Below are positions 12,601-24,119 of a DNA stretch of 64,000 nt, one piece after another (within the stretch, counting starts at the first letter, position 1; each line of letters begins with the position of its first letter). Source of the stretch: Phyllostachys edulis (taxonomy: Eukaryota; Streptophyta; Magnoliopsida; Poales; Poaceae); contig CM070561.1 in NCBI GenBank assembly GCA_036346405.1, positions 30,474,215 through 30,538,214 of the forward strand, read 5' to 3'. The notes below the pieces were generated by a model, which saw only the letters and a list, made by a program, of their open reading frames with translations, was not told where the DNA came from and did no database searches. The position numbers were made by a program, and so were the translations under genes.

Positions 12601-13144
12601 CATTTGCTCTACTACAGCATAGCCTAATGTTTATAACTTTGAATTGTCTTGCAGCCCTATTTTTGCAGAGATTGTTCCTGAGAAGTCAAGAACAAGCATC
12701 TATGCTCTTGACAGGTCTTTGCAGTCGGTACTATCATCGTTCGCTCCTCCTATCGTTGGCATCTTAGCACAGCGTGTGTATGGATACAGGCCAGATGACA
12801 AAGGGAAGAGTGTTAAATTAGACCGGGAGAATGCCGCCTCCTTGGCCAAGGCATTGTACACAGCCATAGCAATACCATTCACAATTAGCACCTCCATATA
12901 CTCGTTCTTGTATTGCAGTTATCCCCGGGATAGGGAGTGTGCACGTATGCAGTCTCTGATAGAATCAGAATTGCAGCAGATGGAGCAGGAGAGTTCTTGT
13001 TTGGAAGACGGCAATGGACGTTTTGAGGTTTTCGACTCTGCAAATGATGGCGAAAGAGCTACAATTGATGTTGCCTATGACTCAAAGGAGTTGCCCGAGT
13101 CTGAAAAAGAGACCGCAAAATTATTAGCAAGCCAAGAATCGTGA
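9681..13144 (+). CDS. MFS transporter, At1g78130 (UNE2)/At4g36790-like
   Basis: Likely a membrane transporter of the major facilitator superfamily; the substrate is unknown. There are three exons: 9681-9980, 11765-12519 and 12655-13144, joining in frame to 1545 bases (514 residues plus stop), about the family's usual length. Splice sites read CCAG/gtcagt, ttctag/GTGG, AACTT/gtaagt and ttgcag/CCCT. Exon 1 is strongly GC-rich, as often in grasses. Family landmarks are SRGLNGIGLALVVPAIQ (about residues 104-120), AFGWLQLASSLG, and FAEIVPEKSRTSIYALDRS (from about residue 355). Many hydrophobic stretches fit the MFS fold; the tail after about residue 445 is acidic and soluble. A GTG at 9654 opens the frame earlier, but the ATG at 9681 is preferred. 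An LTR remnant abuts the promoter and a LINE lies just downstream. The family match is by recognition. Confidence 0.9.
9981..11764 (+). other. Intron 1 of the MFS gene
   Basis: A 1784-base phase-0 intron, gtcagt to ttctag. The stretch from about 10570 to 10670 (ggccccatttagaaagg onwards) recalls the end of a Tourist-type MITE but no second end was found. A repeat-like insertion occupies 11083-11607. The rest is AT-rich with nothing recognised. Confidence 0.75.
11083..11607. repeat. LTR-like insertion in MFS intron 1
   Basis: The segment starts TGTGGTAGGAGC and ends CTATAACCACA, so the ends form a short TGTGGT/ACCACA inverted repeat as in LTRs. Its base composition differs from the intron around it: it is rich in short ACCCC and GGTAC motifs. 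Five-base flanks (gattt and acaaa) do not match, so insertion is not proven. It may be a solo copia-type LTR of about 525 bases. Confidence 0.4.
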
Positions 13145-13414
13145 TCGGAATGGATGACTTTATGTTAGCAATTTAGATGAATGTTCTGAATTCTACAGTG
13201 CCCATGTTGGACAAGAGTTTTCTTCTGATTTAGGGAGTTTGTAGAATGGAGAGTTATCTGCTGGAATTAGAATGAGTTTCTTCATTTATGTCAATTATTT
13301 GTTATGATGCTGGGAAGTCCTATACAACAAGATAAATTGATCCTTTTCAAACAGGAAGGTATACAAATCTTACACTACTGCTACTGTTACAGAATGTCAA
13401 AGCAATGACTCGTA
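13145..13414 (+). other. 3' UTR and downstream flank of the MFS gene
   Basis: AT-rich sequence between the stop and the oligo-T at 13415. I see no clean AATAAA signal, so the poly(A) site is undefined. The LINE begins at 13415. Confidence 0.4.
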
Positions 13415-13571
13415 TTTTTTTTTTCAAGGAAGTGCAAAAGCTTTGCACATCTTTCATTAGACAGAAAGAACCGGAAGAAACGGGAGAATCGCAACAGTTT
13501 AGAAACAAGCAAAGAAAACAACTTCCAACTAGCAACCGAAAGAGACTGAGTCGGAAGAAGCCGAAAAAAGG

Positions 13572-14504
13572 CTACCGACAAAACAAGAAAAAACAAAAAC
13601 CAAAAGAAAAACAAAACAACTGCTCCTCTGAGGCCACGACCCGACGAAGCGCAACTGCTATACGCCATTGTTGATGCTCTTGGAGAGCAAGCTGTAGAAT
13701 CTGCTCACTGGAACTGACCATGTTGTTGAAGATCCTTTGATTGCGCTCCTTCCAAAGCATCCAAGAAACGAGAATGATACACTCATCTATTTCCTTTCTG
13801 TGGCTCCTTGGTTGAGAATGCCGAGTAGCCAACCAATAGTCTTGAAGGGAATGTTGCCCGCTAGGCACCGGGCACCGAGAGCCAGTCTGAACTATAAAGC
13901 GAGTCCAAACTTGCGCGGTTACCGCGCAACCTACCAAAAGATGGTCAATGGTCTCTTTCTGGAGCCTACAAAAAGTGCAAGCTCTCTGATTTTGCAGTCC
14001 GCGACGCCTCAAGTGATCAGCTGTCCAACACCGCCTCCTAATAGCTAGCCACATGAAGACTTTGCATTTTAGAGGCGCCCTAGCTTTCCAGATGGCCTCA
14101 GCACAAGGAAACAGTGTCGAACCTATGAAGAAAGCCCCATACACCGACTTAGTAGAGTAATGACTTGAGGAGTCCCATCGCCAGCAAACTGAATCGATCT
14201 CCTCCGGAGCAAGATGAATTTGTTGCAACCAATTCCCCAGCTGCATAACCTCCTCGACCGCTTGGGCGCCTGGCTGACCCTGGATGTCCAAAATCCAATC
14301 ATCATTGGTGAGGGCCTGGACCACTGTTCGCTTCCTCCGAATCGAAGGAATGACCATCTGGACGATGGACGGCGCGAATCCTTGAATTGAGCAACCATTC
14401 AGCCAGCGGTCTTCCCAGAACAATGCATTCTCACCGTTGCCCACATTAACCACGATAGATGCCTTAAACAAATCATACTCCTCTCGGTTAGGCTGTAATT
14501 GCAA
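13572..14504 (-). pseudogene. LINE C-terminal region with zf-RVT domain
   Basis: This open stretch of 310 residues continues the LINE polyprotein after frame changes between 14505 and 14687. It includes NGENALFWEDRWLNG, then a zinc-binding block WKARAPLKCKVFMWLAIRR with ACTFCRLQKETIDHLLVGC, typical of the zf-RVT domain at the end of plant LINE polyproteins. It ends in a phenylalanine-rich tail that is probably translated 3' UTR. No RNase H domain is evident. Confidence 0.8.
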
Positions 14505-14687
14505 CCTTCCCCATGGACGTGCATCCCACGATCTCTACAGCCATAGCCAGCGGATGTGCATGGCCTGCCCTAACACACTTAAGTTGTGCACCCCAAGGCC
14601 TCCCAGGTGTAAGGGACGACAAACTACTGACCAAGCTGCCAAACAATTACCTCCTGAAACATGCTGCGATCCTTTCCAAAGAAACGT

Positions 14688-15737
14688 TCAGCGCAACTTA
14701 TCAATTTCTTTTATTACCGAACGCGGAGGATCTAGGGCCATAAAATTATAAACTGCCATAGCTGACAACACCGCCTTAAATAGAATCAAGCGCCCCCCTT
14801 GAGAAAGCAATCCGGCTTGCCAAGCTTGCAGACGGTTAGCGACCTTATCCACTAGAGGTTGGAAATCCACACGTGACGGCTTTCGCAAGGAAAGAGGCAA
14901 GCCAAGATATTTGCAAGGAAAAGCAGCGATGTTACATTGCAAATAATCTTTGACGAGCTGGGTATGTTGATCATTGCATCTGATTGGAGAGAAGGAGCTC
15001 TTGTACATGTTGGTACGCAGCCCCGAAGCCTCACCAAAAAGTTTAAGAATTTTCTTGATAGCTAAAAGATCTTCACGCACTAGAGTTAAGAATAGGACCG
15101 CATTATCCGCATACAATGAGAGCCGATGGGGTAGACCTCGACGCCCTCCAATCAGATGGAGCAAAGCTTCTTTTTCTGCAGTGAGGATCAAGCTGTTGAG
15201 CGCGTCCATGGCAATGATGAACAACATCGGAGAGAGGGGGTCTCCTTGACGCAACCCGTGACCATGCCAAACTGGCCTTCCAGGCTGCCCATTGACTAGA
15301 ATTCTGGTGGAGGAAGACATAAACATTATACAGGAACACCACCTTGGGCCAAAACCCTTGTGCTGTAGAATTTCAAATAGAAAAGGCCAAGACAAAGAGT
15401 CGAAAGCTTGAGCAATATCTAATTTGAACAGAAAAGCTGATTGCTTAGTCTGATGTAGCAAACGAACTGAGTGTTTGACCAAGAAGAAGTTATCTTGAAT
15501 CGAACGACCTTTGGTAAAAACAGACTAGTTGGCAACCACAAGCTTTGGCAATTCTGGAGATAATCTTCGAGCAAGAACTTTAGAGAAAATCTTGGCAAAG
15601 CTGTGAAGGAGGCTAATAGGCCGATAGTCTCGTGCTTCCAGTGGTGCATGCTTTTTGGGTATAAGCGTTAACAAAGCTTTGTTGAGCATGTAGAAACTCT
15701 TTCCAGCTAGATGACTAACGGCATGAAATGCCGCCAT
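14688..15737 (-). pseudogene. LINE reverse transcriptase, broken, active site altered
   Basis: Copies RNA into DNA at the nicked target in an intact element. Visible motifs are LIPKKHAPLEARDYRPISL (finger region), FKLDIAQAFDSLSWPFL (first aspartate), GLRQGDPLSPMLF, and SLYADNAVLF, where family members have YADD. The second aspartate is therefore asparagine. A TAG stop near 15526 separates the finger from the rest, before a KGRSIQDNFF motif. The enzyme would be dead on both counts. Confidence 0.85.
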
Positions 15738-15740
15738 TAA

Positions 15741-16170
15741 ATCTGGCTTTGGTGCACTCTCAGGCTGGGCTAGAGGAGGCCTTTTATGATCATTTCGTAA
15801 ATATCATGGAAACACCGATTGAGCGTGAGCATTCCTGGAGATGAAAGGTTGGAATGCTATTCTTATCTATCGACAGCTCCTTACGGTGGATTGTGGTGTT
15901 AGTATTTTGGCTCATCCAGATCGGCATCCTAGGCCTAGACAACTAACTTATGAAGATTGTTTCCCATCTTTTTTATTATAATAAACGCTTTTTTGAGACA
16001 AACACTTGGGCTGTGTGCCTAGCAATTTGATTAACCTCTGAGTGCTGCCACTGGATCTAGATCTCTGTCCATGTCTCCATGATTGCAGAAAGATACTGCA
16101 CGTCAAACAAAAACGCTTTGTCACCTAAAACACTGGAGCAGTTTTGAAGAACACTTTATCACAACCACAA
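15741..16170. other. Spacer, nothing recognised
   Basis: About 430 bases between the LINE and the Mutator-like element. No open frame of note, no terminal repeats seen. Confidence 0.4.
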
Positions 16171-16179
16171 GAAAAAACT

Positions 16180-18551
16180 GAATTTTGGACACTATTAGTC
16201 TCTAGACTACCGTAATTCCAAATTTAGCTCTCTTACATCTAAAATTCCATTTTTAGCACCCTAGACCTACTGGCTGCGCCATCGACCGCAGGAGGATCGG
16301 CGTACTTCTGCTGCAGCATCAAGAGACAAAAGTCATTGTCTCGTCCCCGAAGCAAAGATGTCTGCATCAGAGCAGCTTTTGCCCAAAAATCCATTTAAAT
16401 ATATTTTTTGTAGGAATTTCTAAATATAGTAAATGAGCTTAAAAAATTATAAAAAAATTTGTAGAGCCTCCTAGCATATTTTACTTGATTGTGTAATTTT
16501 TTTAAAAATTTTATCAGTTACTATTTTTCTCTAAAATTCATTTAAATATACTGTTTGTAGGAATTTTATAATATAGAAAATGAGGTTTAAACATTATGAA
16601 TTTTTTTCCGCCCTCCTTATACAGTGTAATGGATTGTGTAATTATTTTCATAATTTTATATGTTACGAAATTGTCTTGACAAATTAAGGGTTTAGGTCTC
16701 GAAAATTAGGACGAAAGGTTTCGGAAATTAGGGTTTCATGATTTCATGTGACTTGGAATGTGGGAAGTTTAGTACCACATGACTACTCTAGGTAAGAGAA
16801 ACTCCCTTCTCTGCACATCTATTGCCCTGTTGCTGCTGCCCCCTTGCCCGCAGTGCTCACTTTTATGGCAATTGTTTGATTGAGTAATGAGGCTGATGGT
16901 ACCAGTAGGTGGTATGGGTGATTTCGTTGGTGTTTCCTATTCCACCATAGAAATAGTTTTGTGCAACATACTTGGTAATTCCCGAGCGGCTACAGCAAAG
17001 GGTGTAGGGTGAGCCAGTACCAAGTGACTGTTGGGTACAATATTATCGTCAGCAATGTCAAACAGCTATTCATATCTTCAGGTTGATCAGAATTGACTGT
17101 TCCATTTTCATTGTTCGCTCCCATGTTAACCAAATTGTGCTCATTACCTTCCTTCTTAAATGCATTGTACTGCAAATGATCATTCTCCCTTGGATTGTTA
17201 TGAATTTTGGACACTATTAGCCCCATAAGACTACCTAAATTCCTAAAGTAGACTCCTTAGACGTAGAATTCCAATTTTAGCCCCTAGTCTCCTCCTGTTG
17301 CGGCCAGGGATAACAGGAGCGCACCTTCTGCCGTCCCACACAGCAGCAGCTCCCCTCCTCCTGTGGTGCACGTAAATCCAAGAGGAAAGAGAAAATACAT
17401 TTAAGAATATTTCTTGGAGGAATTTTTAAATATATAAAATGAGCTCCAAAAATTATGAATTTTTTTCTGGAGACTCCCAGCACAGTGTAACTACTTGTGT
17501 AATTTTTTCAAAATTTTATGAGTTATGATTTTTTTCTCTAAAATCCATTTAAGTATACTGTTTGTAGAAATTTTCTAATATAGAAAATGAGGTCCAAACA
17601 TTATAATTTTTTTTCTAGGCTCCTTATACAATGTACTTGATTGTGTAATTTTTCCATAATTTTATATGTTACGAAATTGTCTCGATAAATTAAGGGTTTA
17701 AGTCTCGAAAATTAGGACGAAAGGTTTTGAAAATTAGGGTTTCATGATTTCATGTGACTTCGAATGTGGGAAGTTTAGTACCACATGATCACTCTAGGTA
17801 AGAGACACTCTCTCCTCCGCACATCTGTCGCCCCGTCGCTGCTATCCCCCTTGCCCGCAGTGCTCGCTTTTATAGCGTGCCGAATCTCGAAACCCAGCTC
17901 ACGATTGATTCGCTCGCGCGTCTCCACTAGCAACGGTATTGTATGACGCTTCATGGCACCACATTCCAAGTCACATGAAATCATGAAACCCTAATTTTCG
18001 AAATCTTTCGTCCTAATTTTCGAGACCTAAACCCTTAATTTATCGAGACAATTTCGTAACATATAAAATTATGAAAAAAAAAATTACACAATCAATTACA
18101 CTGTATAAGGAGCATGGGAAAAAATTCATAATGTTTAGACCTCATTTTCTATATTAGAAAATTCCTACAAACAGTATACTTAAATGAATTTTAGAGAAAA
18201 AAAAATCGTAACTGATAAAAAAAATTTTAAAAAAATTACACAATCAAGTAAACTATGCCAGGAGGCTCTAAAAATAATTTCATAATTTTTTGAGCTCATT
18301 TACTATATTTAGAAATTCCTACAAAAAATATATTTAAATGGATTTTTGGGCAAAGATGCTACAGTGCCCAACATGCTGCTTTTCGGGATGGCAAAGAGCT
18401 TGTCTGCTTGGTACGGCAAGAGAGAAGACGCGCTATCCTGCGGTCCAGTAACGCAGTAGGTGGGTACAAAGGGCTGAAAATAGAATTTTGGATGTAAAAG
18501 GGCTAGAGTTAGAATTACAGTAGTCTAGGAGGCTAATAGTGTCCAAAATTC
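16180..18551. mobile_element. Mutator-like foldback element (MULE) with 9-bp target duplication
   Basis: Both ends carry GAATTTTGGACACTATTAG in opposite directions (16180 rightwards, 18551 leftwards). The flanks are a perfect 9-bp direct repeat, GAAAAAACT (16171-16179 and 18552-18560), the length made by Mutator-type transposases. The terminal inverted repeats are several hundred bases long. A third copy of the arm starts at 17202 in the same direction as the left one. No transposase is encoded, so the element is non-autonomous. Length 2372 bases. Confidence 0.85.
16860..17201. other. Non-arm DNA inside the MULE, possible captured fragment
   Basis: Between the first arm (16180 to about 16859) and the second (from 17202) lie about 340 bases that do not repeat elsewhere in the window. 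The minus strand has an open frame (17226-16990) with a hydrophilic, asparagine-rich stretch. This is where a Pack-MULE would carry a gene fragment. The source gene is not recognised. Confidence 0.4.
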
Positions 18552-18560
18552 GAAAAAACT

Positions 18561-19049
18561 AAGTCAAACATCAACCGGAGCACACTGCCTAGGTGTACAT
18601 GTTATTAAACCATAGCATATAACCAACATGGCGCAAAATAATTTTCCAGCCTGCGTACGCACGCCGGAGAAAGGAATCACTCGTGATGAAGTCTTATTAT
18701 ATATTTGTATTGTACATCCTCGTTTGAAGCCAAAGGAAAACAGCTAGATTGCACACATATTTCTGCATACACAGCTGCATTAAACAAAATGAAGCAATTT
18801 TTTTAACCAACTTCACAACCTTTGGATAGTGTCCAAGTCGCAAGCAAATTACGATTCAAGGTATGTGCATAAAAGTTTTTTATTTTCTAAACTAACAAGG
18901 ATTTGTGCCTCTCTTATGCAAATCGTCTCTTCTATAATTCAAAACCCTTCCTTGCACCCAAAAAAAAAATCAAAACCCCAGACAAAATGACTTTGTAAGG
19001 GGGTAATGTAAGAACGACGGTGTCTTTCAGGAGTTTCTGAATCGAAAGA
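18561..19049. other. Spacer, nothing recognised
   Basis: AT-rich sequence with no convincing reading frame, terminal repeat or RNA gene. Confidence 0.4.
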
Positions 19050-22000
19050 CAAGGTGCAATATAAAATTTCCCGACCTCGTCTCTTGAGCCGCTCTCAGGC
19101 GACTCATGGGGCGCACCTTAGCCGCCGCGCAAGAGCTCCCGACAGCCGCCTCCCCATTCCGGTCTCCTCTCCCCCTACGCACCCCCTTGCTAACCGGATT
19201 TGGAGGTGCCTCGTCGCTCCTGGCGGTTCTTCTTCGCCGCCGGACTGGGATCCTGGTGTATCTGGAGTCCCCCCGGCGTTTTCCTCTCTGGATCTGCAGC
19301 CGGCGGAGGGTGGGACGAGCGTCGGGCAACCGAGCCCCTAGTACCCAGGCGGCTTCTTTCTTCGGCGTCGGCCGGTGGATCCGGGGACCCCTCGTCGTTC
19401 CGTCTCCGGAGCTGCAACCGGTGGAGGCGGCGGCTACAGATCTGGATTTGGATCTCCGACGACCCCCGTCTCCTCTCTGCCACTAGAAATGCGTGCTTCC
19501 CGTGCCCTCGGCGTCCGCTTCCCGCACGGCTGCAACTCCTCCACCGTCTCCGACGCCAACATCTTGGGCGTCTAGGTCACCTCCGCCCCTCTTGCCCTTG
19601 CCGACGGTCGTCCCACGACCGAAGACGCCATCCGCGGTGCGGGTTGTACCGCCGCCCCGAGACCTCATTGCCGGCCCCGGCTCTCGACGACTACCGGCGA
19701 CGGTGATGCACCCACCGAGAGCGACCCAGGGAGGGGTGCTTCGGGTGGGCTGCCAACGCCGGGGACCTTGGTGTCAGATCTGGTGGTGCGTCAACCGGGA
19801 GGCCGACTGGATCTGGACGCGAGTCCGCTTGGCGTCTTCCGATCTGACGAAGAGGAGAGGAGCCACCTGATCTGACGGAAAGGGGAGGAGCTACAGGCTA
19901 TCGGTTTACTGCTAGTGCTTCTAGCCACAGTGTCTTCAAGTCGGCGAGGACGTCTTTAAACCTACCTAGTGTCCAGATGACAATTTCGGCCACGAGGTGC
20001 TCTCCAGATATCGCCGGCCCTCAAGCCATCGTTGATCCCCTGCAGATGGTCACTGCTCGCTTCCCCTCCGGATATGTCAACACCCGTCGCCACCCGAGTG
20101 AAACTACGCTAGCTAACAATTCAAAATTTTATCACGTAAACCAAAAAGCCATGCAGGTAGAAGATTACAGATTGTTATCACTAGACGAGCAGTGCAGCAG
20201 AAGAAGAGTTGGAGAAGCCTGATCCAATGTAGAGTGCGTCGATGAAGTGGTCGTTGTCGATCGTCCAACGTCGATGTAGTCGATCGTCCAGTGTCCTCGC
20301 AAGTCGATCGTCTCCTCCAGCAACCTCTGTAGTTCTTTGTGAAGATCGCAGATTGTCCTCAAATGCAACAGCAACTGCAGTAGCACCTATATGGTATCCA
20401 CATGTCCAGAGAAGAAATACCATACGTCGGTGTGCTAGCATCAAGTCGCACGGTAGAGCTCTCGGAAAGTGGGCGGCTAGGGTTTTGGTAGAGCAACTCA
20501 CGTCAACTCGTATATCTCCCAACAGCCTCATGCATCTCCTTATATAGTGCCCACGACGGATCCTATCCGAACATATATTGTTCCAACCCGTTAAGTGTGT
20601 GACCATGTAGGTTCATGCGTAATCAGTTGTGACTCGGAAACCCTTTTCGACCACGAGTCGTTAGCAGTTCCTAGCAGAACATAACGATTCCCAAATACAC
20701 ACAAATTATATCAAACGAACCTTAATGCAATATGATCTACGACCAGGTCCTTATCACTAACGACCAACTCGTATCTCTATATGACTAGTTCATATTTAGT
20801 CTTGACTAGTTCGCAACTCCTTACGAGCAGGTCTCGGCCACTTAGTGATTATGTTCGACTAGACTACAACCAACTTCGACCAGTGTACAACCAGCTTCGA
20901 CCAGTCTATATCTGGTTGAACTGAACGGCATGCTTGTGTATTCTCCCTTTGCCTCATGATATCTGGTTGAACTCTAGGTGAGATATTATGTCATTCATGG
21001 AATGTTCAATACTTTCTCGATCAAGTGTCGAATAACATCATGTGGTCGACACTTCGACCACTAGTGGCATGACCATGCACCTTCTTTATTCGATCACAAC
21101 GAGGGGTCTAGAGACATCTCTCCTGTTATGTTAGGAGGAGCAAATCCCATATCCAACCATCTACATTCCTCTGCATGTTTCATAGCATACCTGAAAGCTA
21201 CCTTTATAACTACCTAGTTACGAGTAGCGTTTGGCAACCCCCAAGTGTGCTATTTCACATGTAGGAAACCATGTTGATCTCAGGTCTAAGGATTATACAT
21301 CATCATTGCTTGAGACCAACTGATGACACATGAAATCATAACAATCTCAACAGTGTCTCAAGGTGGGTCTTATCTAACACCATGTTCTCTAACATGTGTC
21401 CATATTATTGGTTTGATATCTCCACATCTATGACCTGTGAAACATAGTCATCAACCAATACATATGCTAGTCTATTTATATGTGTTCTCATATGTTTTCG
21501 ACTAGGAAACGATTAAGAATAATCATCGCAGAAATACAAAGTTTCACAGATTAAGAATAATCATCGCAGAAATACAAAGTTTCACAATCAAGTCACATAT
21601 ATACTTGATAATAAATATTAACGATATTATTCTAGAAACAAGATAACATATTATCCAATATTATGAACATAACGAAATATAATCATCTCTATGATTACCT
21701 CTAGGGAATATTTCCAACACCGAGAGCTTGCCACTAGAGCCGAAGCCTTCCTATCATCCTTCTTCCTTTTCGGATTCGTTGTCGTCTGTTGTCCTTGCCT
21801 GCTAGTGGAGAAGGTCACCCTTGCTGTTGTCAAAGGCCAGTTGCTGAAGAGGCCCAAAGAGTTTGGGTGCTTGTTTTTTTCAATTGGTCGTTGTCCTGAG
21901 GTGCAGGTTGACCGTGGTGGATGCCCCACGTAGAACAACTGACGTGGACCTAGAGGCAGGCCACCGATGGCATGCCCGTGGGAGGAGGAGAGGAGTCGGA

Positions 22001-22458
22001 GCTGTCGTCCCTCTTTTGCACGCCATCCACCGTTGTTGTCGAGCGGAGGGGTCACTTCCCGCACCAACTACATTATGAGGGCTTGAAGGTCGTCTGTTTA
22101 GGATGCAGCGCTTGCTGTGGTTCTTCAGCCATGGCGGAGCTTTGGTTCTACATGCCTTTGCTTCTACTCTTCTCTCTCAAGCATTGTGCGATGGTGAACC
22201 TCTATATACTAACTTGATTACAAAAACTTTAACGTGCTATGTGGTGGGGGAGTAGTCCTTCCTTTGGTTATAGTGTGTGTCCTGGGTACGTTAGAGTTGA
22301 TCGGAGTCTGTCGTGGCTAGCTTGGTGTTAGCTTTAGTCTATGTGTTAGGTTGCTCATTCAGGTGTTCAGAGGAATTCATACCCTGTCTGTGGTGTTTCC
22401 TCTATTTTCTCTTGCTTCATTAATATAATGGACATCTCTCCTGCTTTGTTAAAAAAAA
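19050..22458 (+). mobile_element. Possible non-autonomous LINE-like retrosequence, split by a solo LTR
   Basis: A GC-rich leader with many overlapping open frames (19080-20090) is followed, after the solo LTR, by a 3' part ending in a run of A (22451-22458) preceded by ttaatataatgg, which recalls the 3' ends of plant LINEs. No reverse transcriptase is present. No flanking duplication was found, and the start is a guess. A degraded host gene is an alternative. The open frame at 19106-19486 is arginine-rich and unlike any family I know. Confidence 0.3.
20099..21719 (-). repeat. Solo LTR, Angela-type copia
   Basis: On the minus strand it starts TGTTGGAAATATTCCCTAG, very like Angela-group LTRs of grasses, and ends GCGTAGTTTCA. 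Both sides carry the perfect 5-bp duplication CCGAG (20094-20098 and 21720-21724). No internal region lies between, so it is a solo LTR of 1621 bases. A 38-base tandem duplication (21511-21586) lies near its start. Confidence 0.9.
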
Positions 22459-22615
22459 GTCCCTGTTCCGCTGCGTGTGTTCCCCATTGGTGTCCCCGTC
22501 TACGTGGCTCGCATCCCTCGCTTAATGTTTCTGCAGTGGACCACGTTTTAAACTAACAAAGCACCCCTTTTGTTACTTCACATTTCTACGGCCGGTAGTT
22601 AATAGCGATGTCTCG

Positions 22616-22842
22616 AAATCTTGTTCCAAATATTAGTTGTTTCGGATATTTACGTAGTTTTTAAGGTGACACTTAGACCATTAATTTTTATAAAAATATG
22701 TTTGCTTCAAATAAAAGTAATTATACATTGCAAAACTATATTTCATGATAGATCTAGTAATACCAATTTCATGTTGTTAATCTTGATAATTCTTTATCTA
22801 CGACATATTTTCTAAAACGACTTACATTTGAAATCAAAGGTA
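22616..22842. mobile_element. Stowaway-like MITE, degenerate
   Basis: The left end (cttgttccaaatattagttg) and right end (aaaacgacttacatttg) look like the two halves of the Stowaway consensus in opposite directions. It is about 225 bases and AT-rich. Its right edge is where CACTA-1 inserted. No coding capacity. Confidence 0.55.
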
Positions 22843-22899
22843 CATTGCTACAAAAATGCTAATACTGGACACATCATCACAAACAGTTGAACAAAACCA

Positions 22900-23110
22900 T
22901 TAGTATTAAATACAATCAGACAGTTTTTTGTTTAACGACTGTCTATGCTACTGGCTGCGCTAAGAACCGTCTGTGAAGATGTAATATCATAGACGGTTCA
23001 TATTGAAAACCATCTGTGAAGTATCACAGACGGTTCTGAACAATAACCGTTTGTGATATTTAGTAATATCACAGATGGTTTGTTCTTAAAACCGTCTGTA
23101 ATAATAAAAA
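22900..23110. repeat. CACTA-1 left subterminal repeats
   Basis: Several copies of a 10-12 base motif, (ATCA)CAGACGGTT and its complement AACCGTCTGTGA, in both directions. Such subterminal motifs bind the transposase or an accessory protein in CACTA elements (family knowledge). Matching arrays lie at 46290-46580, 50043-50275 and 53440-53760. Confidence 0.8.
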
Positions 23111-23236
23111 CAGATACCATGTCATCCGATTGCTCGTTTAAATGCACCACGTCATCTCTTCGTCTCCCGCATCGGTCGCTACGGCTTCCATTGTATCTCT
23201 TTGTCTCCCGTGTCGGTCGCTACGGCTCCCACGTTT

Positions 23237-23734
23237 TATAAATAGACATGCATCTGCTTCCGAAAGAGATTTCTCACAAACCTCCTATTTCTTCAAACTG
23301 CATGCTCTGGTCGAAATGGCTCCCTCTTCTTCCTCTCCAGCGCCAGCGTCTCCTCTCATGCCGACCGTACTGGCCTACATTGTGGATGTCTACTTACACC
23401 TCTCTGATCGCAACCTGGCCCAAGCTGCAGACAAGCCTTCCCCGTTCATAATGCCATCTGTTTTAGGCCCTTCGATCTATCGGAGACCATAGCGGCCATC
23501 ATCGGTCGACTGGAACTCCTCCTCCAATGGACCAATGCGAGGGTCTCCCGCATCTGGCGAGTAAACCTCATCGTGGAGATCGTCCTTTGGAACTACTTCG
23601 TCCGCACTGAGGATGCAATCCGGAGAGTCGAGGATGACATCCGAATGGCAGGAGAGCGGGTCGACCTCGCCGAGACGGAGGAGGCCAGGGTTGATGGCCT
23701 CTGGGCTATCGTGTACTTGGTTATGGAGTCCTAA
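23237..23734 (+). pseudogene. Small CACTA-borne ORF with TATA box, frameshifted
   Basis: A TATA box (TATAAATA, 23237-23244) is followed by an ATG at 23316 opening MAPSSSSPAPASPLMP. The coding pattern then jumps frame near 23470 and continues as GRLELLLQWTNARVSRIW to a TAA at 23732-23734. The predicted product is about 140 residues, with a serine/proline-rich start and an amphipathic, charged second half. The same arrangement exists in CACTA-2 (minus strand, 53306 to about 52760), with a similar start and a similar middle. No known family is recognised. It may be a captured host fragment or an element gene. Confidence 0.5.
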
Positions 23735-24119
23735 TGGCTATAAGCGTGATTGGAGCGTGCAAGGTAGCGAGTGGAGGCGTTTGATCAGACTATCGCTGAT
23801 CCCGCTACCACCGAAGACGAGGAGAAGGCTTACAAAGATTTGAAGACTAAGATAGGATCGTTGATCCTTTTTTATCATCTGCGATGTAAAAACTGTCTTT
23901 TTTTATCATCCCGCCACCACTAAATTGTCGATGGTCTTTGGTAAAGTATATCTCTAGCTTTGTCTTCAATTTTACTATTTATTACTCTAGAATTTACTTA
24001 TTTATTGTGAAGTAGGTACCTCATGTGGTTATGTACCCGCGACTCATTTTACTTAGTTAAGTGCACGGAGAACACGAAAAAACGTCACACCCTATGCTAG
24101 TAAAAAAATTGTTATTTAT

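Larger units (their letters stand above)
13415..15740 (-). mobile_element. 5'-truncated LINE (L1-type non-LTR retrotransposon)
   Basis: Read on the minus strand it has reverse transcriptase, a C-terminal zinc-binding reverse transcriptase domain, a short T-rich 3' tail region and a run of A (ten T at 13415-13424 on the plus strand). The endonuclease and ORF1 are missing, the common result of incomplete target-primed reverse transcription. It lies 270 bases beyond the MFS stop codon in the opposite direction. No target duplication was found. The right boundary is approximate. Confidence 0.8.

Noticed and set aside
19106..19706. Arginine/proline-rich open frames of 126-168 codons
   Set aside because: Three overlapping frames of similar length in GC-rich DNA, no family match and no clear splice structure.
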